Positions 8,019-15,874 of a DNA stretch of 64,000 bases are shown here, piece after piece; the stretch's first letter is position 1; the number at the start of each line of letters is the position of its first letter. The stretch is taken from NCBI RefSeq assembly GCF_042650565.1, contig NZ_JBHSBH010000004.1, forward strand, positions 310,001-374,000, in the 5' to 3' direction. The position numbers and the translations under genes were made by a program. The notes below the pieces were generated by a model, which was not told the DNA's origin, did no database searches, and saw nothing but the letters and a program-made list of their open reading frames with translations. This stretch comes from Nocardiopsis_B sediminis. GTDB taxonomy: Bacteria; Actinomycetota; Actinomycetes; Streptosporangiales; Streptosporangiaceae.

Positions 8019-9302
8019 ATGCCTGTCACCGTGTCCGCCACCCTCGCCGTCAACGAGGCATTGGCCGAGCAGCGCCGCCGCGGCGTGCGCGTGCTGCCGC
8101 TGGGGTTCGGCGAGGCCGGTCTGCCCGTGCACCCCGCCATGCTCGACGCCCTGACCGCGGGGGGTGACAAGAACGCCTACGGGCCCGTGGCGGGCAGCCG
8201 GGAGCTGCGCGAGGCCGCCGCCGGGTACTGGACGCGTCGGGGCCTGCCCACCGACCCCGATCTCGTGGTCGCCGGACCGGGCAGCAAGCCGCTGCTGTAC
8301 AGCCTGCTCCTGAGCATCGGCGGCGACGTCGCCATCGCCGCCCCCAGCTGGGTCAGCTACGCCGCACAGGCCCAGCTCGCAGGCCACCGCGCGATCAAGG
8401 TCGCCACGCCGCCCGGCGAGGGCGGGGTGCCGCGCCCCGACCTGCTCGCGGCGGCGGTCACCCGGGCACGGTCCCGCGGGCGCGATGTCCGCTCCGTCAT
8501 CGTCACCACGCCCGACAACCCCACCGGGACGGTGCCCGCCGAAGCGACGGTCCGCCGCCTGGCCGAGGTCGCCCGCGACCTGGACCTGTTCATCATCTCC
8601 GACGAGATCTACCGCGACCTGGTGCACGACCTCACGACGACCGTGCACAGCGCGGCGGAGTTCGCTCCGGAGCGGACCGTCATCACCACCGGGCTCAGCA
8701 AGAACCTGGCGCTGGGCGGCTGGCGGCTCGGCGTCACCCGGCTCCCCGAGGGCGAGACCGGCCGGCGGCTCCGCGCCGACCTGCTCGGGGTGGCCAGCGA
8801 GATCTGGTCCAGCCCGGCGGGTCCCGTGCAGCAAGCGGGGGCTCTCGCCTTCGCCGAACCCGCCGAGCTCACCGCGCACATCGCCCGCAGCCGCCGGCTG
8901 CACGGTCTGGTCGCCCGGGCCGTCGCCGGCCGGTTCACGGCGGCGGGGGCGACGCTGGCCGCGCCGAAGGCGGCGTTCTACCTCTACCCGGACTTCGAGC
9001 CGCACCGCGAGCACCTGGCCGCCGCCCACGGCATCACCACGGGCCGCGCGCTCACCGGCCTGCTCCTGGACCGCTATGGCATGGGCGTGCTTCCGGCGGC
9101 GGAGTTCGGCGAGCCCGCCAGGGCCCTGCGGATGCGCGTGGCCACGAGCCTGCTCTACGGCGAGACCGCCGACCAGCGCCACCAGGCCCTGGCCGCCGAC
9201 GACCCGGTCGCGCTGCCGTGGATCCGCGCACACCTCGACCGCCTCGACGAGATCCTCGCCGGCCTCGCCGCCGGGGTCCACGCCGGGTCCCCGGCCGCCT
9301 AG
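8019..9302 (+). CDS. Class I/II PLP aminotransferase
   Basis: This 427-residue fold-type I aminotransferase shows NAYGPVAGSRELREAAAGYW near the start, TTPDNPTGTVP with the substrate-side Asn, IISDEIYRDL, and the PLP lysine K228 in GLSKNLALGGWRLG. Length and motifs fit the aspartate/alanine/aromatic aminotransferase group; the exact amino acid cannot be told. The ATG at 8019 is preceded by CCGGAG at a slightly long distance. An in-frame TTG further upstream would add a 34-residue basic extension that does not look like the family. It is transcribed away from the lysR gene, its likely regulator. Confidence 0.87.
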   Translation: MPVTVSATLAVNEALAEQRRRGVRVLPLGFGEAGLPVHPAMLDALTAGGDKNAYGPVAGSRELREAAAGYWTRRGLPTDPDLVVAGPGSKPLLYSLLLSIGGDVAIAAPSWVSYAAQAQLAGHRAIKVATPPGEGGVPRPDLLAAAVTRARSRGRDVRSVIVTTPDNPTGTVPAEATVRRLAEVARDLDLFIISDEIYRDLVHDLTTTVHSAAEFAPERTVITTGLSKNLALGGWRLGVTRLPEGETGRRLRADLLGVASEIWSSPAGPVQQAGALAFAEPAELTAHIARSRRLHGLVARAVAGRFTAAGATLAAPKAAFYLYPDFEPHREHLAAAHGITTGRALTGLLLDRYGMGVLPAAEFGEPARALRMRVATSLLYGETADQRHQALAADDPVALPWIRAHLDRLDEILAGLAAGVHAGSPAA

Positions 9303-9606
9303 CGCCGCGACGAGGACGGTGTCGGCCGGATCGACATCGCCCGGAAGCGCCCTCGCAGGCTGAGCGGGCAACACAGAAGAAGGCGAGAAGCGGGCACCGG
9401 TCATCGCGGAAGGGCCGGTCCCGCTCCCCTGTCGCGCAACAGTATCGGGAGATGCCCCGTGGCTGCGACGCGGGGGCGAAAGCGAGGGGCGGGGGACGCA
9501 CCGCGACCGGGCGCGCGCCGGGCGGTACCCCGCCCGTAGGATCGCTGATCACCGGGCCCCGCCGCGCATTCGGGGACTCCGGCCACCGACGACCCACGGA
9601 GCATCC
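9303..9606. other. 304-bp gene-free region with a 20-bp repeat
   Basis: No gene with plausible codon use or ribosome site is seen. The region holds one of two exact copies of a 20-bp repeat (9354-9373) and presumably the promoter of the small gene at 9607. No clear -10/-35 pair could be fixed. Confidence 0.5.
9354..9373 (+). repeat. 20-bp exact repeat, copy 1
   Basis: CGCAGGCTGAGCGGGCAACA occurs here and again, identical and in the same orientation, at 13684-13703. Both copies lie between genes. The flanking bases differ, so the shared unit is exactly 20 bp. Function is unknown. Confidence 0.75.
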
Positions 9607-9858
9607 ATGACCCTCGTCGAATGGGCGAACCTCGCCGCCGCCGAACTCGACCTCCCCGAGCGGCTCGACACCTCCGATGTGAACCGGATCCTCGACCTCG
9701 CCAAGGACGCCGCCCACTCGGTGGCGCGCCCGGCGGCGCCGCTCACGGCCTACCTGCTGGGCATCGCGGTCGGCCGCGGAGCCGACCCCGGCCAGGCCGC
9801 CGCGGCGCTCAGCTCCCTCGCTCTGGCCCAGGCGAAGGAGGAGCCCTCCGGCCAGTGA
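9607..9858 (+). CDS. DUF6457-like small protein
   Basis: This 83-residue protein matches the pattern of a small actinobacterial family (DUF6457): VEWANLAAAELDLPERLDTSDVNRILDLAKDAAHSVARPAAPLTAYLLGIAVGRG. Members are all-helical, cytoplasmic and often found near molybdenum-cofactor genes such as mobA or fdhD, or appended to MobA. No such gene is adjacent here, so a link to cofactor synthesis is only family knowledge. The ATG at 9607 has CACGGAGCATCC upstream. It converges on thiD. Confidence 0.7.
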   Translation: MTLVEWANLAAAELDLPERLDTSDVNRILDLAKDAAHSVARPAAPLTAYLLGIAVGRGADPGQAAAALSSLALAQAKEEPSGQ

Positions 9859-9882
9859 GTGCGCGGGCGCCCCGGCCCCCGC

Positions 9883-10704
9883 TCACCGCGTCGCCGCCGT
9901 GGGCCACCAGGCATGGAAGTGGTGGACCGGCCCGCTCCCGTGCCCGGCGTCCAGGGTGTCGGCGTGCCGTAGCGCCGCCGTCAGGTAGGCCTTGGCGTCG
10001 CGCACGGCGGCGCCGAAGCCCGGACGCTGCGGGCGCAGTGCGGCGATCGCCGACGACAACGTGCAGCCGGTGCCGTGGGTGTTGCGGGTGGCGACCCGCT
10101 CGGCCGTGAACACCTGCGGGTCCGCACCGGCCTCCACGAGCACGTCGCTGCTGGTGTCGCCGGCGAGGTGGCCGCCCTTGAGCAGGACCCGCCGCGCCCC
10201 CAGGCCCAGCAGCCGATCGGCCTGCGCGCGCATGGCGTCGAGGTCGCCGGCCGCGTCTTCTCCCAGGAGAGCGGCGGCCTCGGGCAGGTTGGGGGTGACC
10301 AGGTCGGCCCGCGGCAGCAGCTCGGCGCGGACCACCTCGATCGCCTCGGCGGCCAGCAGCCGGTCGCCGCTCGTGGCCACCATCACCGGGTCGAGGACCA
10401 CGTGGGGGAGTCGGTGGGCGTCGATGGCCTTGGCGACGGCCCCGATCACCCCCGGGGTGGCGAGCATGCCGATCTTGACGGCGTCGACCCGGGCGTCGGC
10501 GAGCAGCGTGTCGAGCTGGCGGGTGACGAACTCGGCGGGGACCTCCAGCACACCGGTCACCCCGGCCGTCGACTGGGCGGTCAGCGCCGTGATGACGGTC
10601 ATGCCGTAGCCGCCGAGGGCGGAGAACGTCTTCAGATCGGCCTGGACCCCCGCCCCGCCGCTGGGGTCGCTGCCGGCGATGGACAGGATGTTGACACTGC
10701 TCAC
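9883..10704 (-). CDS. thiD: Hydroxymethylpyrimidine/phosphomethylpyrimidine kinase
   Basis: This 273-residue ribokinase-fold kinase phosphorylates HMP and HMP-P in thiamine synthesis. It has the diagnostic N-terminal SIAGSDPSGGAGVQADLKTF, the LDPVMVATSGDRL segment and the C-terminal THGTGCTLSSAIAA anion-hole motif with its catalytic Asp replaced by Cys, as usual in ThiD. I chose the GTG at 10704 because it follows a TPP riboswitch whose last helix carries the GAAGGA ribosome site. A longer in-frame start at 10770 would lie inside the riboswitch. No other thi gene is adjacent, so this is a single-gene riboswitch unit. Confidence 0.95.
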   Translation of the reverse strand: MSSVNILSIAGSDPSGGAGVQADLKTFSALGGYGMTVITALTAQSTAGVTGVLEVPAEFVTRQLDTLLADARVDAVKIGMLATPGVIGAVAKAIDAHRLPHVVLDPVMVATSGDRLLAAEAIEVVRAELLPRADLVTPNLPEAAALLGEDAAGDLDAMRAQADRLLGLGARRVLLKGGHLAGDTSSDVLVEAGADPQVFTAERVATRNTHGTGCTLSSAIAALRPQRPGFGAAVRDAKAYLTAALRHADTLDAGHGSGPVHHFHAWWPTAATR

Positions 10705-10705
10705 G

Positions 10706-10779
10706 GGCGTTCCTTCGCTAGTACGAGCTAGATCAGGTTCGACGGGTGTGTTCTCAGCCGTTTCCGGCACCCCGCGCCT
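10706..10779 (-). promoter_or_regulatory. TPP riboswitch (THI element) of thiD
   Basis: On the minus strand this leader carries the conserved thi-box pieces in order: GGGGTGCC, GGCTGAGA, ACCCGTCGAACCTGATC and GTACTAGCGAAGGAA. A closing GGCG/CGCC helix joins its ends. The conserved GCGAAGGA is also the Shine-Dalgarno site, 7 nt from the GTG at 10704. TPP binding would therefore hide the ribosome site (translational repression). The motifs are seen; the mechanism follows from known TPP riboswitches. Confidence 0.95.
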
Positions 10780-11022
10780 TGGCGTGCCCCCAATCTCTCA
10801 CGCCCGCCCGGCCGCCTTCGACCCCCCTAAGCCCATCGCCGGGGCGCCGACAAGGGCGGAAACCGCCAAGCCCGACGGCCGACGGGTCATGGCGGGCCAC
10901 CCTTGCCACCCCTGGTCGCCGTCTGTTCTCCTGCTGGAGGCCGCCCGAGCGGGCGCTTTGTGCGTGATCCGAGCGGGTATCCACTGATCGACGACGATCA
11001 AGGGCGATCGAAGGGAACCTGG

Positions 11023-12297
11023 ATGAGCGACACCCGCGGTCTGGGCCGGCGCGACGGCGGAGACCCCGCCGGACCCGCCATCTCCACCTCCGAGCACATC
11101 GGACTCGCCGACACCCACTCGGCACACAACTACGACCCGCTGCCCGTCGTGATCGCCGAAGGCGACGGGGCCTGGGTCACCGACGTCGAGGGGCGCCGCC
11201 TCCTCGACTGCCTGGCCGGATACTCGGCGATGAACTTCGGCCACCGCAACCCCGACCTGCTCGCGGCCGCCCACCACCAGCTGGACCGCATCACGCTGAC
11301 GAGCCGCGCCTTCTACAACGACCAGTTCGCGCCGTTCGTCACCGCCCTCGCCGACCTGGTCGGCAAGGAGCAGGTGCTGCCGATGAACACCGGCGCCGAG
11401 GCGGTCGAGACCGGGATCAAGCTCGCCCGGCGCTGGGCCTACGACGTCAAGGGGGTCCCCGCCAACGAGGCCACGATCGTGGTCGCGGGAGGCAACTTCC
11501 ACGGCCGCACCACCACCATCATCTCCTTCTCCGAGGACCCCGACGCCTACGGCGGATTCGGGCCCTACACCCCGGGGTTCCGCGTCGTGCCCTATGGCGA
11601 CGCCGCGGCCATCGCCGACGCGGTCGACGCCACCACCGCCGCGGTCCTGGTCGAGCCCGTCCAGGGGGAGGCGGGGGTCATCGTGCCGCCGCCCGACTAC
11701 CTGCCGCGGGTGCGCGAGATCTGCGACCGCGAACGGGTCCTGCTCATCGCCGACGAGGTGCAGTCGGGTCTGGGCCGCACCGGTACGGTGCGGGCCTGCG
11801 AACACACCGGGATCGTCCCCGACGTGTACCTGTTCGGCAAGGCGCTGGGAGGCGGCATCCTGCCGGTCTCGGCCGTGGTCGCCGACGCCGACGTGCTCGA
11901 CGTCATCCGGCCCGGCCAGCACGGCAGCACCTTCGGCGGCAACCCCCTCGCCGGCGCCATGGGCCGGACCGTGGTGCGGATGCTGAAGGAGGGCCCCTAC
12001 CTGGAGAACGCGCGCCGTCTCGGCGAGGTGCTGCGGACCCGCCTCAAGGAGTACGTCGGCAACGGCGTGGTGGCCGCCCGCAGCGTGGGGCTGTGGGCGG
12101 GCATCGACGTCGACGAGTCCCTGGCCGGCGGGCGGGAGCTGTGCGAGCGGCTCCTCGCGCGGGGCGTGCTGGTCAAGGACACCCACGGGTCGACGATCCG
12201 GCTCTCGCCGCCGCTGGTGATCTCCGAGGACGACCTCAACTGGGGCCTCGACCAGCTCGGCGCGGTCCTGGCCGAGCTCAGGGCGGAACGCGCCTGA
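11023..12297 (+). CDS. rocD: Ornithine aminotransferase
   Basis: This 424-residue class III aminotransferase converts ornithine and 2-oxoglutarate to glutamate semialdehyde and glutamate in arginine/proline metabolism. It has HSAHNYDPLPVVI near the start, VLPMNTGAEAVETGIKLARRW, the LIADEVQSGLGRTG segment, PLP lysine K273 in LFGKALGGGILPVSAV, and GQHGSTFGGNPLA. HSAHNYDPLPV with MNTGAEAVE is typical of RocD rather than of acetylornithine aminotransferases. The ATG at 11023 has GAAGGGAACC upstream. It is divergent from thiD, and no other arg or pro gene adjoins. An assembly gap begins 21 bp after its stop. Confidence 0.93.
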   Translation: MSDTRGLGRRDGGDPAGPAISTSEHIGLADTHSAHNYDPLPVVIAEGDGAWVTDVEGRRLLDCLAGYSAMNFGHRNPDLLAAAHHQLDRITLTSRAFYNDQFAPFVTALADLVGKEQVLPMNTGAEAVETGIKLARRWAYDVKGVPANEATIVVAGGNFHGRTTTIISFSEDPDAYGGFGPYTPGFRVVPYGDAAAIADAVDATTAAVLVEPVQGEAGVIVPPPDYLPRVREICDRERVLLIADEVQSGLGRTGTVRACEHTGIVPDVYLFGKALGGGILPVSAVVADADVLDVIRPGQHGSTFGGNPLAGAMGRTVVRMLKEGPYLENARRLGEVLRTRLKEYVGNGVVAARSVGLWAGIDVDESLAGGRELCERLLARGVLVKDTHGSTIRLSPPLVISEDDLNWGLDQLGAVLAELRAERA

Positions 12298-12318
12298 CCG
12301 GTCCCCGCAACGGGGCGC

Positions 12319-12360
12319 NNNNNNNNNNNNNNNNNNNNNNNNNNNNNNNNNNNNNNNNNN
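12319..12360. other. Assembly gap (42 N)
   Basis: Forty-two consecutive N bases separate the 3' ends of rocD and the SGNH hydrolase gene. The left edge has the GC hairpin CCCCG-CAA-CGGGG, so the missing part is probably a strong GC terminator that resisted sequencing. The true gap length is unknown. Confidence 0.98.
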
Positions 12361-12406
12361 GCCTCCCGCCGCCCGGGGCGCTTCCGTTTCCCCCGGTCCG
12401 GCGGCG

Positions 12407-13519
12407 TCAGTCGGCCTCGGCGGCGAGGACGTCGGGGCTCGCGTTGTCGACGGTGGAGCGGGTGGCGTAGAGCGGGCGGCCGGGCCCGGCGTCGATCTGC
12501 GCCCGGACGCGCTCCGCGAGCGCGTCCTGCCCCGCAGAGGTGGGGTGGAAGGTGCTCCGGTCGATCGAGATCCCGCTGGTGAGGTCGCGCAGCAGGACGC
12601 CGTTGAGCCAGGCCTCGTCGGTGCCGACCTCGTGCCCGTTGAGCGCGGTGAACACGTCGACGTACTCGACGCTGCCCACCTGCCCCTCGTCGCCGATCTC
12701 GGTGTCGGCCTCGGCGACGGCCTCGGCCACCTGCCCGTTGAACCGTTCCAGGGTGTCGTTGAGCCACTCCTGGTCGTTGGCGTTGAGCGTGTAGTACATG
12801 CCGTCGGGATCGGACGGGAACAGCCGCGGGTAGCCCACCACCAGCATGCGGGCATCGGGGGCGCGCTCGCGGATCTCGTCGACGAGGTCGGCGAAGGTGG
12901 CCTCGAACAGCCGCATGCGGCGCTCGATGTCGGACTCCTGGTCCTTGCACGCGGTGGTGTCGACCAGGGGCAGCCGCACCATGCAGGTGCGCAGCACCGA
13001 GGTGAAGCCGAGGTCGTTGCCGCCGATACCGATGGTGACCAGCGAGGTGTGCGCGGTCACCCGGTCGATCTGGGAGTCGGTGGAGCCCAGTTCGTCGAGC
13101 ATGGCGTGGCCCCGCTGGCTGCTGCACGCGTAGAACCCCAGCCGGCCCGCGAAGTCGTAGGCCGCGGCGACCGTCTCGGGGTAGGCGTTGGCCGACCGCC
13201 AGCACCCGCCGGTGACCGCGGTCTCGGCGACGTAGTCGTCGGCGCCGTCGCCCGAAGAGTAGGAGTCGCCCAGCGCGGCGTAGTGGCCCCAGGTGGCGGC
13301 GGCTTCGGGGTCGAGCCGCAGCCGCCAGTCGGGTTCCCCGGGCCGCGGGGCCCCCGGGCCGGGGGAGCCGGGGCAGCCGGTGCCCGTGGTCCGGCACCAG
13401 GCGTCGAGCACCCCGCCGCGCGTGGCGGGCACGGCGAGAACGACGGCGCAGACCACGGCGAGCACGATGGCGGCGGCGCCCAGCAGCTGTGTCCGCCTGC
13501 TGACATCCGGTCTGCGCAC
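12407..13519 (-). CDS. Membrane-anchored SGNH/GDSL hydrolase
   Basis: This protein has a hydrophobic N-terminal segment after two arginines (RRTQLLGAAAIVLAVVCAVV), then a proline/glycine linker. The SGNH lipase/esterase fold follows: block I ALGDSYSSGDG with the catalytic Ser, block III GIGGNDLGF, and the C-terminal DRSTFHPTSAGQ with catalytic Asp and His. Extra Cys pairs in the outer domain fit an extracytoplasmic esterase or lipase. The substrate is unknown. The GTG at 13519 gives 370 residues and puts the hydrophobic segment near the N-terminus; longer in-frame starts exist. A short GC-rich tract and the gap follow its stop. Confidence 0.85.
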   Translation of the reverse strand: MRRPDVSRRTQLLGAAAIVLAVVCAVVLAVPATRGGVLDAWCRTTGTGCPGSPGPGAPRPGEPDWRLRLDPEAAATWGHYAALGDSYSSGDGADDYVAETAVTGGCWRSANAYPETVAAAYDFAGRLGFYACSSQRGHAMLDELGSTDSQIDRVTAHTSLVTIGIGGNDLGFTSVLRTCMVRLPLVDTTACKDQESDIERRMRLFEATFADLVDEIRERAPDARMLVVGYPRLFPSDPDGMYYTLNANDQEWLNDTLERFNGQVAEAVAEADTEIGDEGQVGSVEYVDVFTALNGHEVGTDEAWLNGVLLRDLTSGISIDRSTFHPTSAGQDALAERVRAQIDAGPGRPLYATRSTVDNASPDVLAAEAD

Positions 13520-13823
13520 GGTCCCGTCCGCCTCTCGCTCTCGGGCGTCGCCGCCCTGGCGGGCCTTCCCCAGCTCGCAGATTACCCGCAGGGGCTCCGG
13601 AACCGGCCGATCGCGGGCGACACGCTCAGGGCCGGGCCCGGCCACCCGGACGCAGGTTGAGGGAGAGGGCATCGCCACTCCCCCGCAGGCTGAGCGGGCA
13701 ACAGGTCCACCCCCGGCCGAGCCGCCGCCGGGACGCGTGTTGTTAGATGATTGTCGTCACACCCGCACCGGCACGGCGTCCATCCGCGTGTGCGCGCAGT
13801 GCCGGAGAACAGGAGGCGCGAGA
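13520..13823. other. 304-bp divergent intergenic region
   Basis: This separates the SGNH hydrolase (left) from acetoacetyl-CoA synthetase (right). It contains the second copy of the 20-bp repeat (13684-13703) and, just before that, ATCGCCACTCCCCCGC, which differs by one base from a stretch at 4139-4154. An AT-richer patch around 13738-13757 (TTGTTAGATGATTGTC) is the likely promoter area of the rightward gene. Confidence 0.5.
13684..13703 (+). repeat. 20-bp exact repeat, copy 2
   Basis: CGCAGGCTGAGCGGGCAACA is identical to 9354-9373 and in the same orientation. It lies about 120 bp upstream of the acetoacetyl-CoA synthetase start. Confidence 0.75.
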
Positions 13824-15815
13824 ATGTCGGAGCGGACACAGCCACCGGTGCTCTGGGAACCCGGCGCCGAGCGGCGGGAGCGCGCCGGGGTCACCGCGTT
13901 CGCGCGGTGGGCGGGCGAGCACAAGGGTGCGCCCGCGGCGGCCGCCGACGACTACCACGCGCTGTGGCGCTGGTCGGTGACCGACCTCGACGCCTTCTGG
14001 TCGGGTATCTGGGACTACTACGGGGTGCGCTCCGACACCCCCTACGAGACCGTGCTCGCCGATGACTCGATGCCGGGGGCGCGCTGGTTCCCGGGCGCGA
14101 CCGTGAACTACGCGCGGCACCTCTTCGCCGGCAAGGACGACGACACCGTCGCCATCCGGCACGCCTCCGAGCTGCGCGTCCTGGGTGAGTGGACCTGGGG
14201 CGAGCTGCGCCGCCGCACCGCCGCCATCGCCACCGGCCTGCGCCACCTGGGCGTGGGCCCCGGCGACCGGGTGGTGGGCTACCTGCCCAACGTCGCCGAG
14301 ACCGTCGCGGCCTTCCTGGCCTGCGCGTCGATCGGCGCGGTGTGGTCCTCGTGCTCGCCCGACTTCGGGGTGCGCAGCGTCATCGACCGCTTCTCCCAGA
14401 TCGAGCCGAAGGTGCTGCTCGCCGTCGACGGCTACCGCTACGGCGGCAAGGACTTCGACCGAACGGGCGTGATCGTCCGGCTCCGCGAGGAGCTGCCCAC
14501 GCTGGAGCACACCGTCGTGCTGCCCTACCTCGGCGCGGCCGGCCCGGTCGAGGGCGCACTGTCCTGGGAGGAGTTCGAAGCGGCCGGCGAGGGCACCGAA
14601 CTCGCCTTCGCACCGCTGCCCTTCGACCACCCGCTGTGGGTGCTCTACTCCTCCGGGACGACCGGCCTGCCCAAGGCGATCGTGCACGGCCACGGCGGGA
14701 TTCTGCTGGAGCAGCTGAAGAACCTGAACCTGCACCTGGACGCCCAGAGCGACGACCGGGTGTTCTGGTTCACCACCACCGGCTGGATGATGTGGAACTT
14801 CCTGGTCAGCGTGTTGCTGACCGACGCCTCCATCGTCCTGTTCGACGGCAACCCCGGCCACCCCGACCTCGGGACGCTGTGGGACCTCGCCGAGCGCGCC
14901 GGGGTGACCGTCTTCGGCACCAGCGCCGGGTATCTGACGTCCTGCATGAAGGAGGACGTGCACCCCGCCCAGGGCCGGGACCTGTCGCGGCTGCACGCCA
15001 TCGGCTCCACCGGCTCCCCCCTCAGCCCCGAGGGCTTCGAGTGGTGCTACCGGGAGTTCGGCGACCGCCTGTGGCTGTTCTCCACCAGCGGGGGCACCGA
15101 CATCTGCTCCTGCCTGGTCGGCGGCGTGCCCACGCTCCCGGTCCACGAGGGCGAGATCCAGGCACCCTGCCTGGGCATGGCGGTCGCCGCCTGGGACCCC
15201 GACGGCAACGAGGTCGTCGGAGAGGTCGGCGAACTCGTGGTCACCCGGCCCGCGCCGTCCATGCCGCTGCGCTTCTGGGGCGACCCGGGCGGTGAGCGGC
15301 TGCGCGACAGCTACTTCTCCGTGTACCCGGGCGTGTGGCGCCACGGCGACTGGATCGAGATCACCGAGCGCGGCACCGCGATCATCTACGGGCGCTCCGA
15401 CTCCACCATCAACCGCGGCGGGGTGCGCATGGGCACCAGCGAGATCTACCGCGCCGTGTTCGCGCTGGACGAGGTCGTCGACGCGCTGGTCGTGGACGTC
15501 CCCCAGCCTGAGGGCGGCTCCCGTATCGAGCTGTTCGTAGTGGTGCGCGACGGCGCCGCCCTGGACGACGACCTGACCCGGCGGCTGGCCCGCCGCATCC
15601 GCGAGGACTGCTCCCCGCGGCACGTTCCCGACGCCGTGCGCGCCATCGCCGAGGTGCCGCGCACCCTCTCCGGCAAGGTCCTGGAGGTGCCGGTCAAGCG
15701 GATCCTGATGGGCGAGGAGCCCTCCCGCGTCGCGAGCCGCGACTCGCTGGCCAACCCGGGCGCCCTGGACTACTTCAGCCGGCTCGCCGCCGAACAGGGG
15801 CGATCCGCCGGCTGA
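13824..15815 (+). CDS. Acetoacetyl-CoA synthetase
   Basis: This 663-residue ANL-family ligase activates acetoacetate to acetoacetyl-CoA with ATP. It has an N-terminal ACAS-type region (YHALWRWSVTDLDAFW), the P-loop-like LYSSGTTGLPKAIVHGHGG, FWFTTTGWMMWNF, STSGGTDICSCLVGG, RHGDWIEITERG, the hinge YGRSDSTINRGGVRMGTSEIYR and the C-terminal catalytic lysine in RTLSGKVLEVPVK. These and the length fit AACS rather than acetyl-CoA synthetase. The ATG at 13824 has a perfect AGGAGG 7 nt upstream. It stands alone and would feed ketone bodies or butyrate-type carbon into acetyl-CoA. A small hairpin follows its stop. Confidence 0.92.
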   Translation: MSERTQPPVLWEPGAERRERAGVTAFARWAGEHKGAPAAAADDYHALWRWSVTDLDAFWSGIWDYYGVRSDTPYETVLADDSMPGARWFPGATVNYARHLFAGKDDDTVAIRHASELRVLGEWTWGELRRRTAAIATGLRHLGVGPGDRVVGYLPNVAETVAAFLACASIGAVWSSCSPDFGVRSVIDRFSQIEPKVLLAVDGYRYGGKDFDRTGVIVRLREELPTLEHTVVLPYLGAAGPVEGALSWEEFEAAGEGTELAFAPLPFDHPLWVLYSSGTTGLPKAIVHGHGGILLEQLKNLNLHLDAQSDDRVFWFTTTGWMMWNFLVSVLLTDASIVLFDGNPGHPDLGTLWDLAERAGVTVFGTSAGYLTSCMKEDVHPAQGRDLSRLHAIGSTGSPLSPEGFEWCYREFGDRLWLFSTSGGTDICSCLVGGVPTLPVHEGEIQAPCLGMAVAAWDPDGNEVVGEVGELVVTRPAPSMPLRFWGDPGGERLRDSYFSVYPGVWRHGDWIEITERGTAIIYGRSDSTINRGGVRMGTSEIYRAVFALDEVVDALVVDVPQPEGGSRIELFVVVRDGAALDDDLTRRLARRIREDCSPRHVPDAVRAIAEVPRTLSGKVLEVPVKRILMGEEPSRVASRDSLANPGALDYFSRLAAEQGRSAG

Positions 15816-15823
15816 GCAGGCGG

Positions 15824-15847
15824 CCTGTCGTCGGGACGAACGACAGG
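15824..15847. terminator. Stem-loop after acetoacetyl-CoA synthetase
   Basis: CCTGTCGT (15824-15831) pairs perfectly with ACGACAGG (15840-15847) across an 8-nt loop, 8 bp after the stop codon at 15815. There is no T run, which is common for actinobacterial terminators. Confidence 0.5.
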
Positions 15848-15874
15848 GGACAAACCATCTCAACACCACCTAGT

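Noticed and set aside
9218..9610. A 130-codon frame over the end of the aminotransferase gene and the next gap
   Set aside because: Its product is Arg/Pro/Gly-rich with no motif, and most of it is out of frame in a real gene.
10798..13397. Open frames that read through the N gap
   Set aside because: They contain unknown residues from the gap and lie antisense or out of frame to rocD and the SGNH hydrolase.
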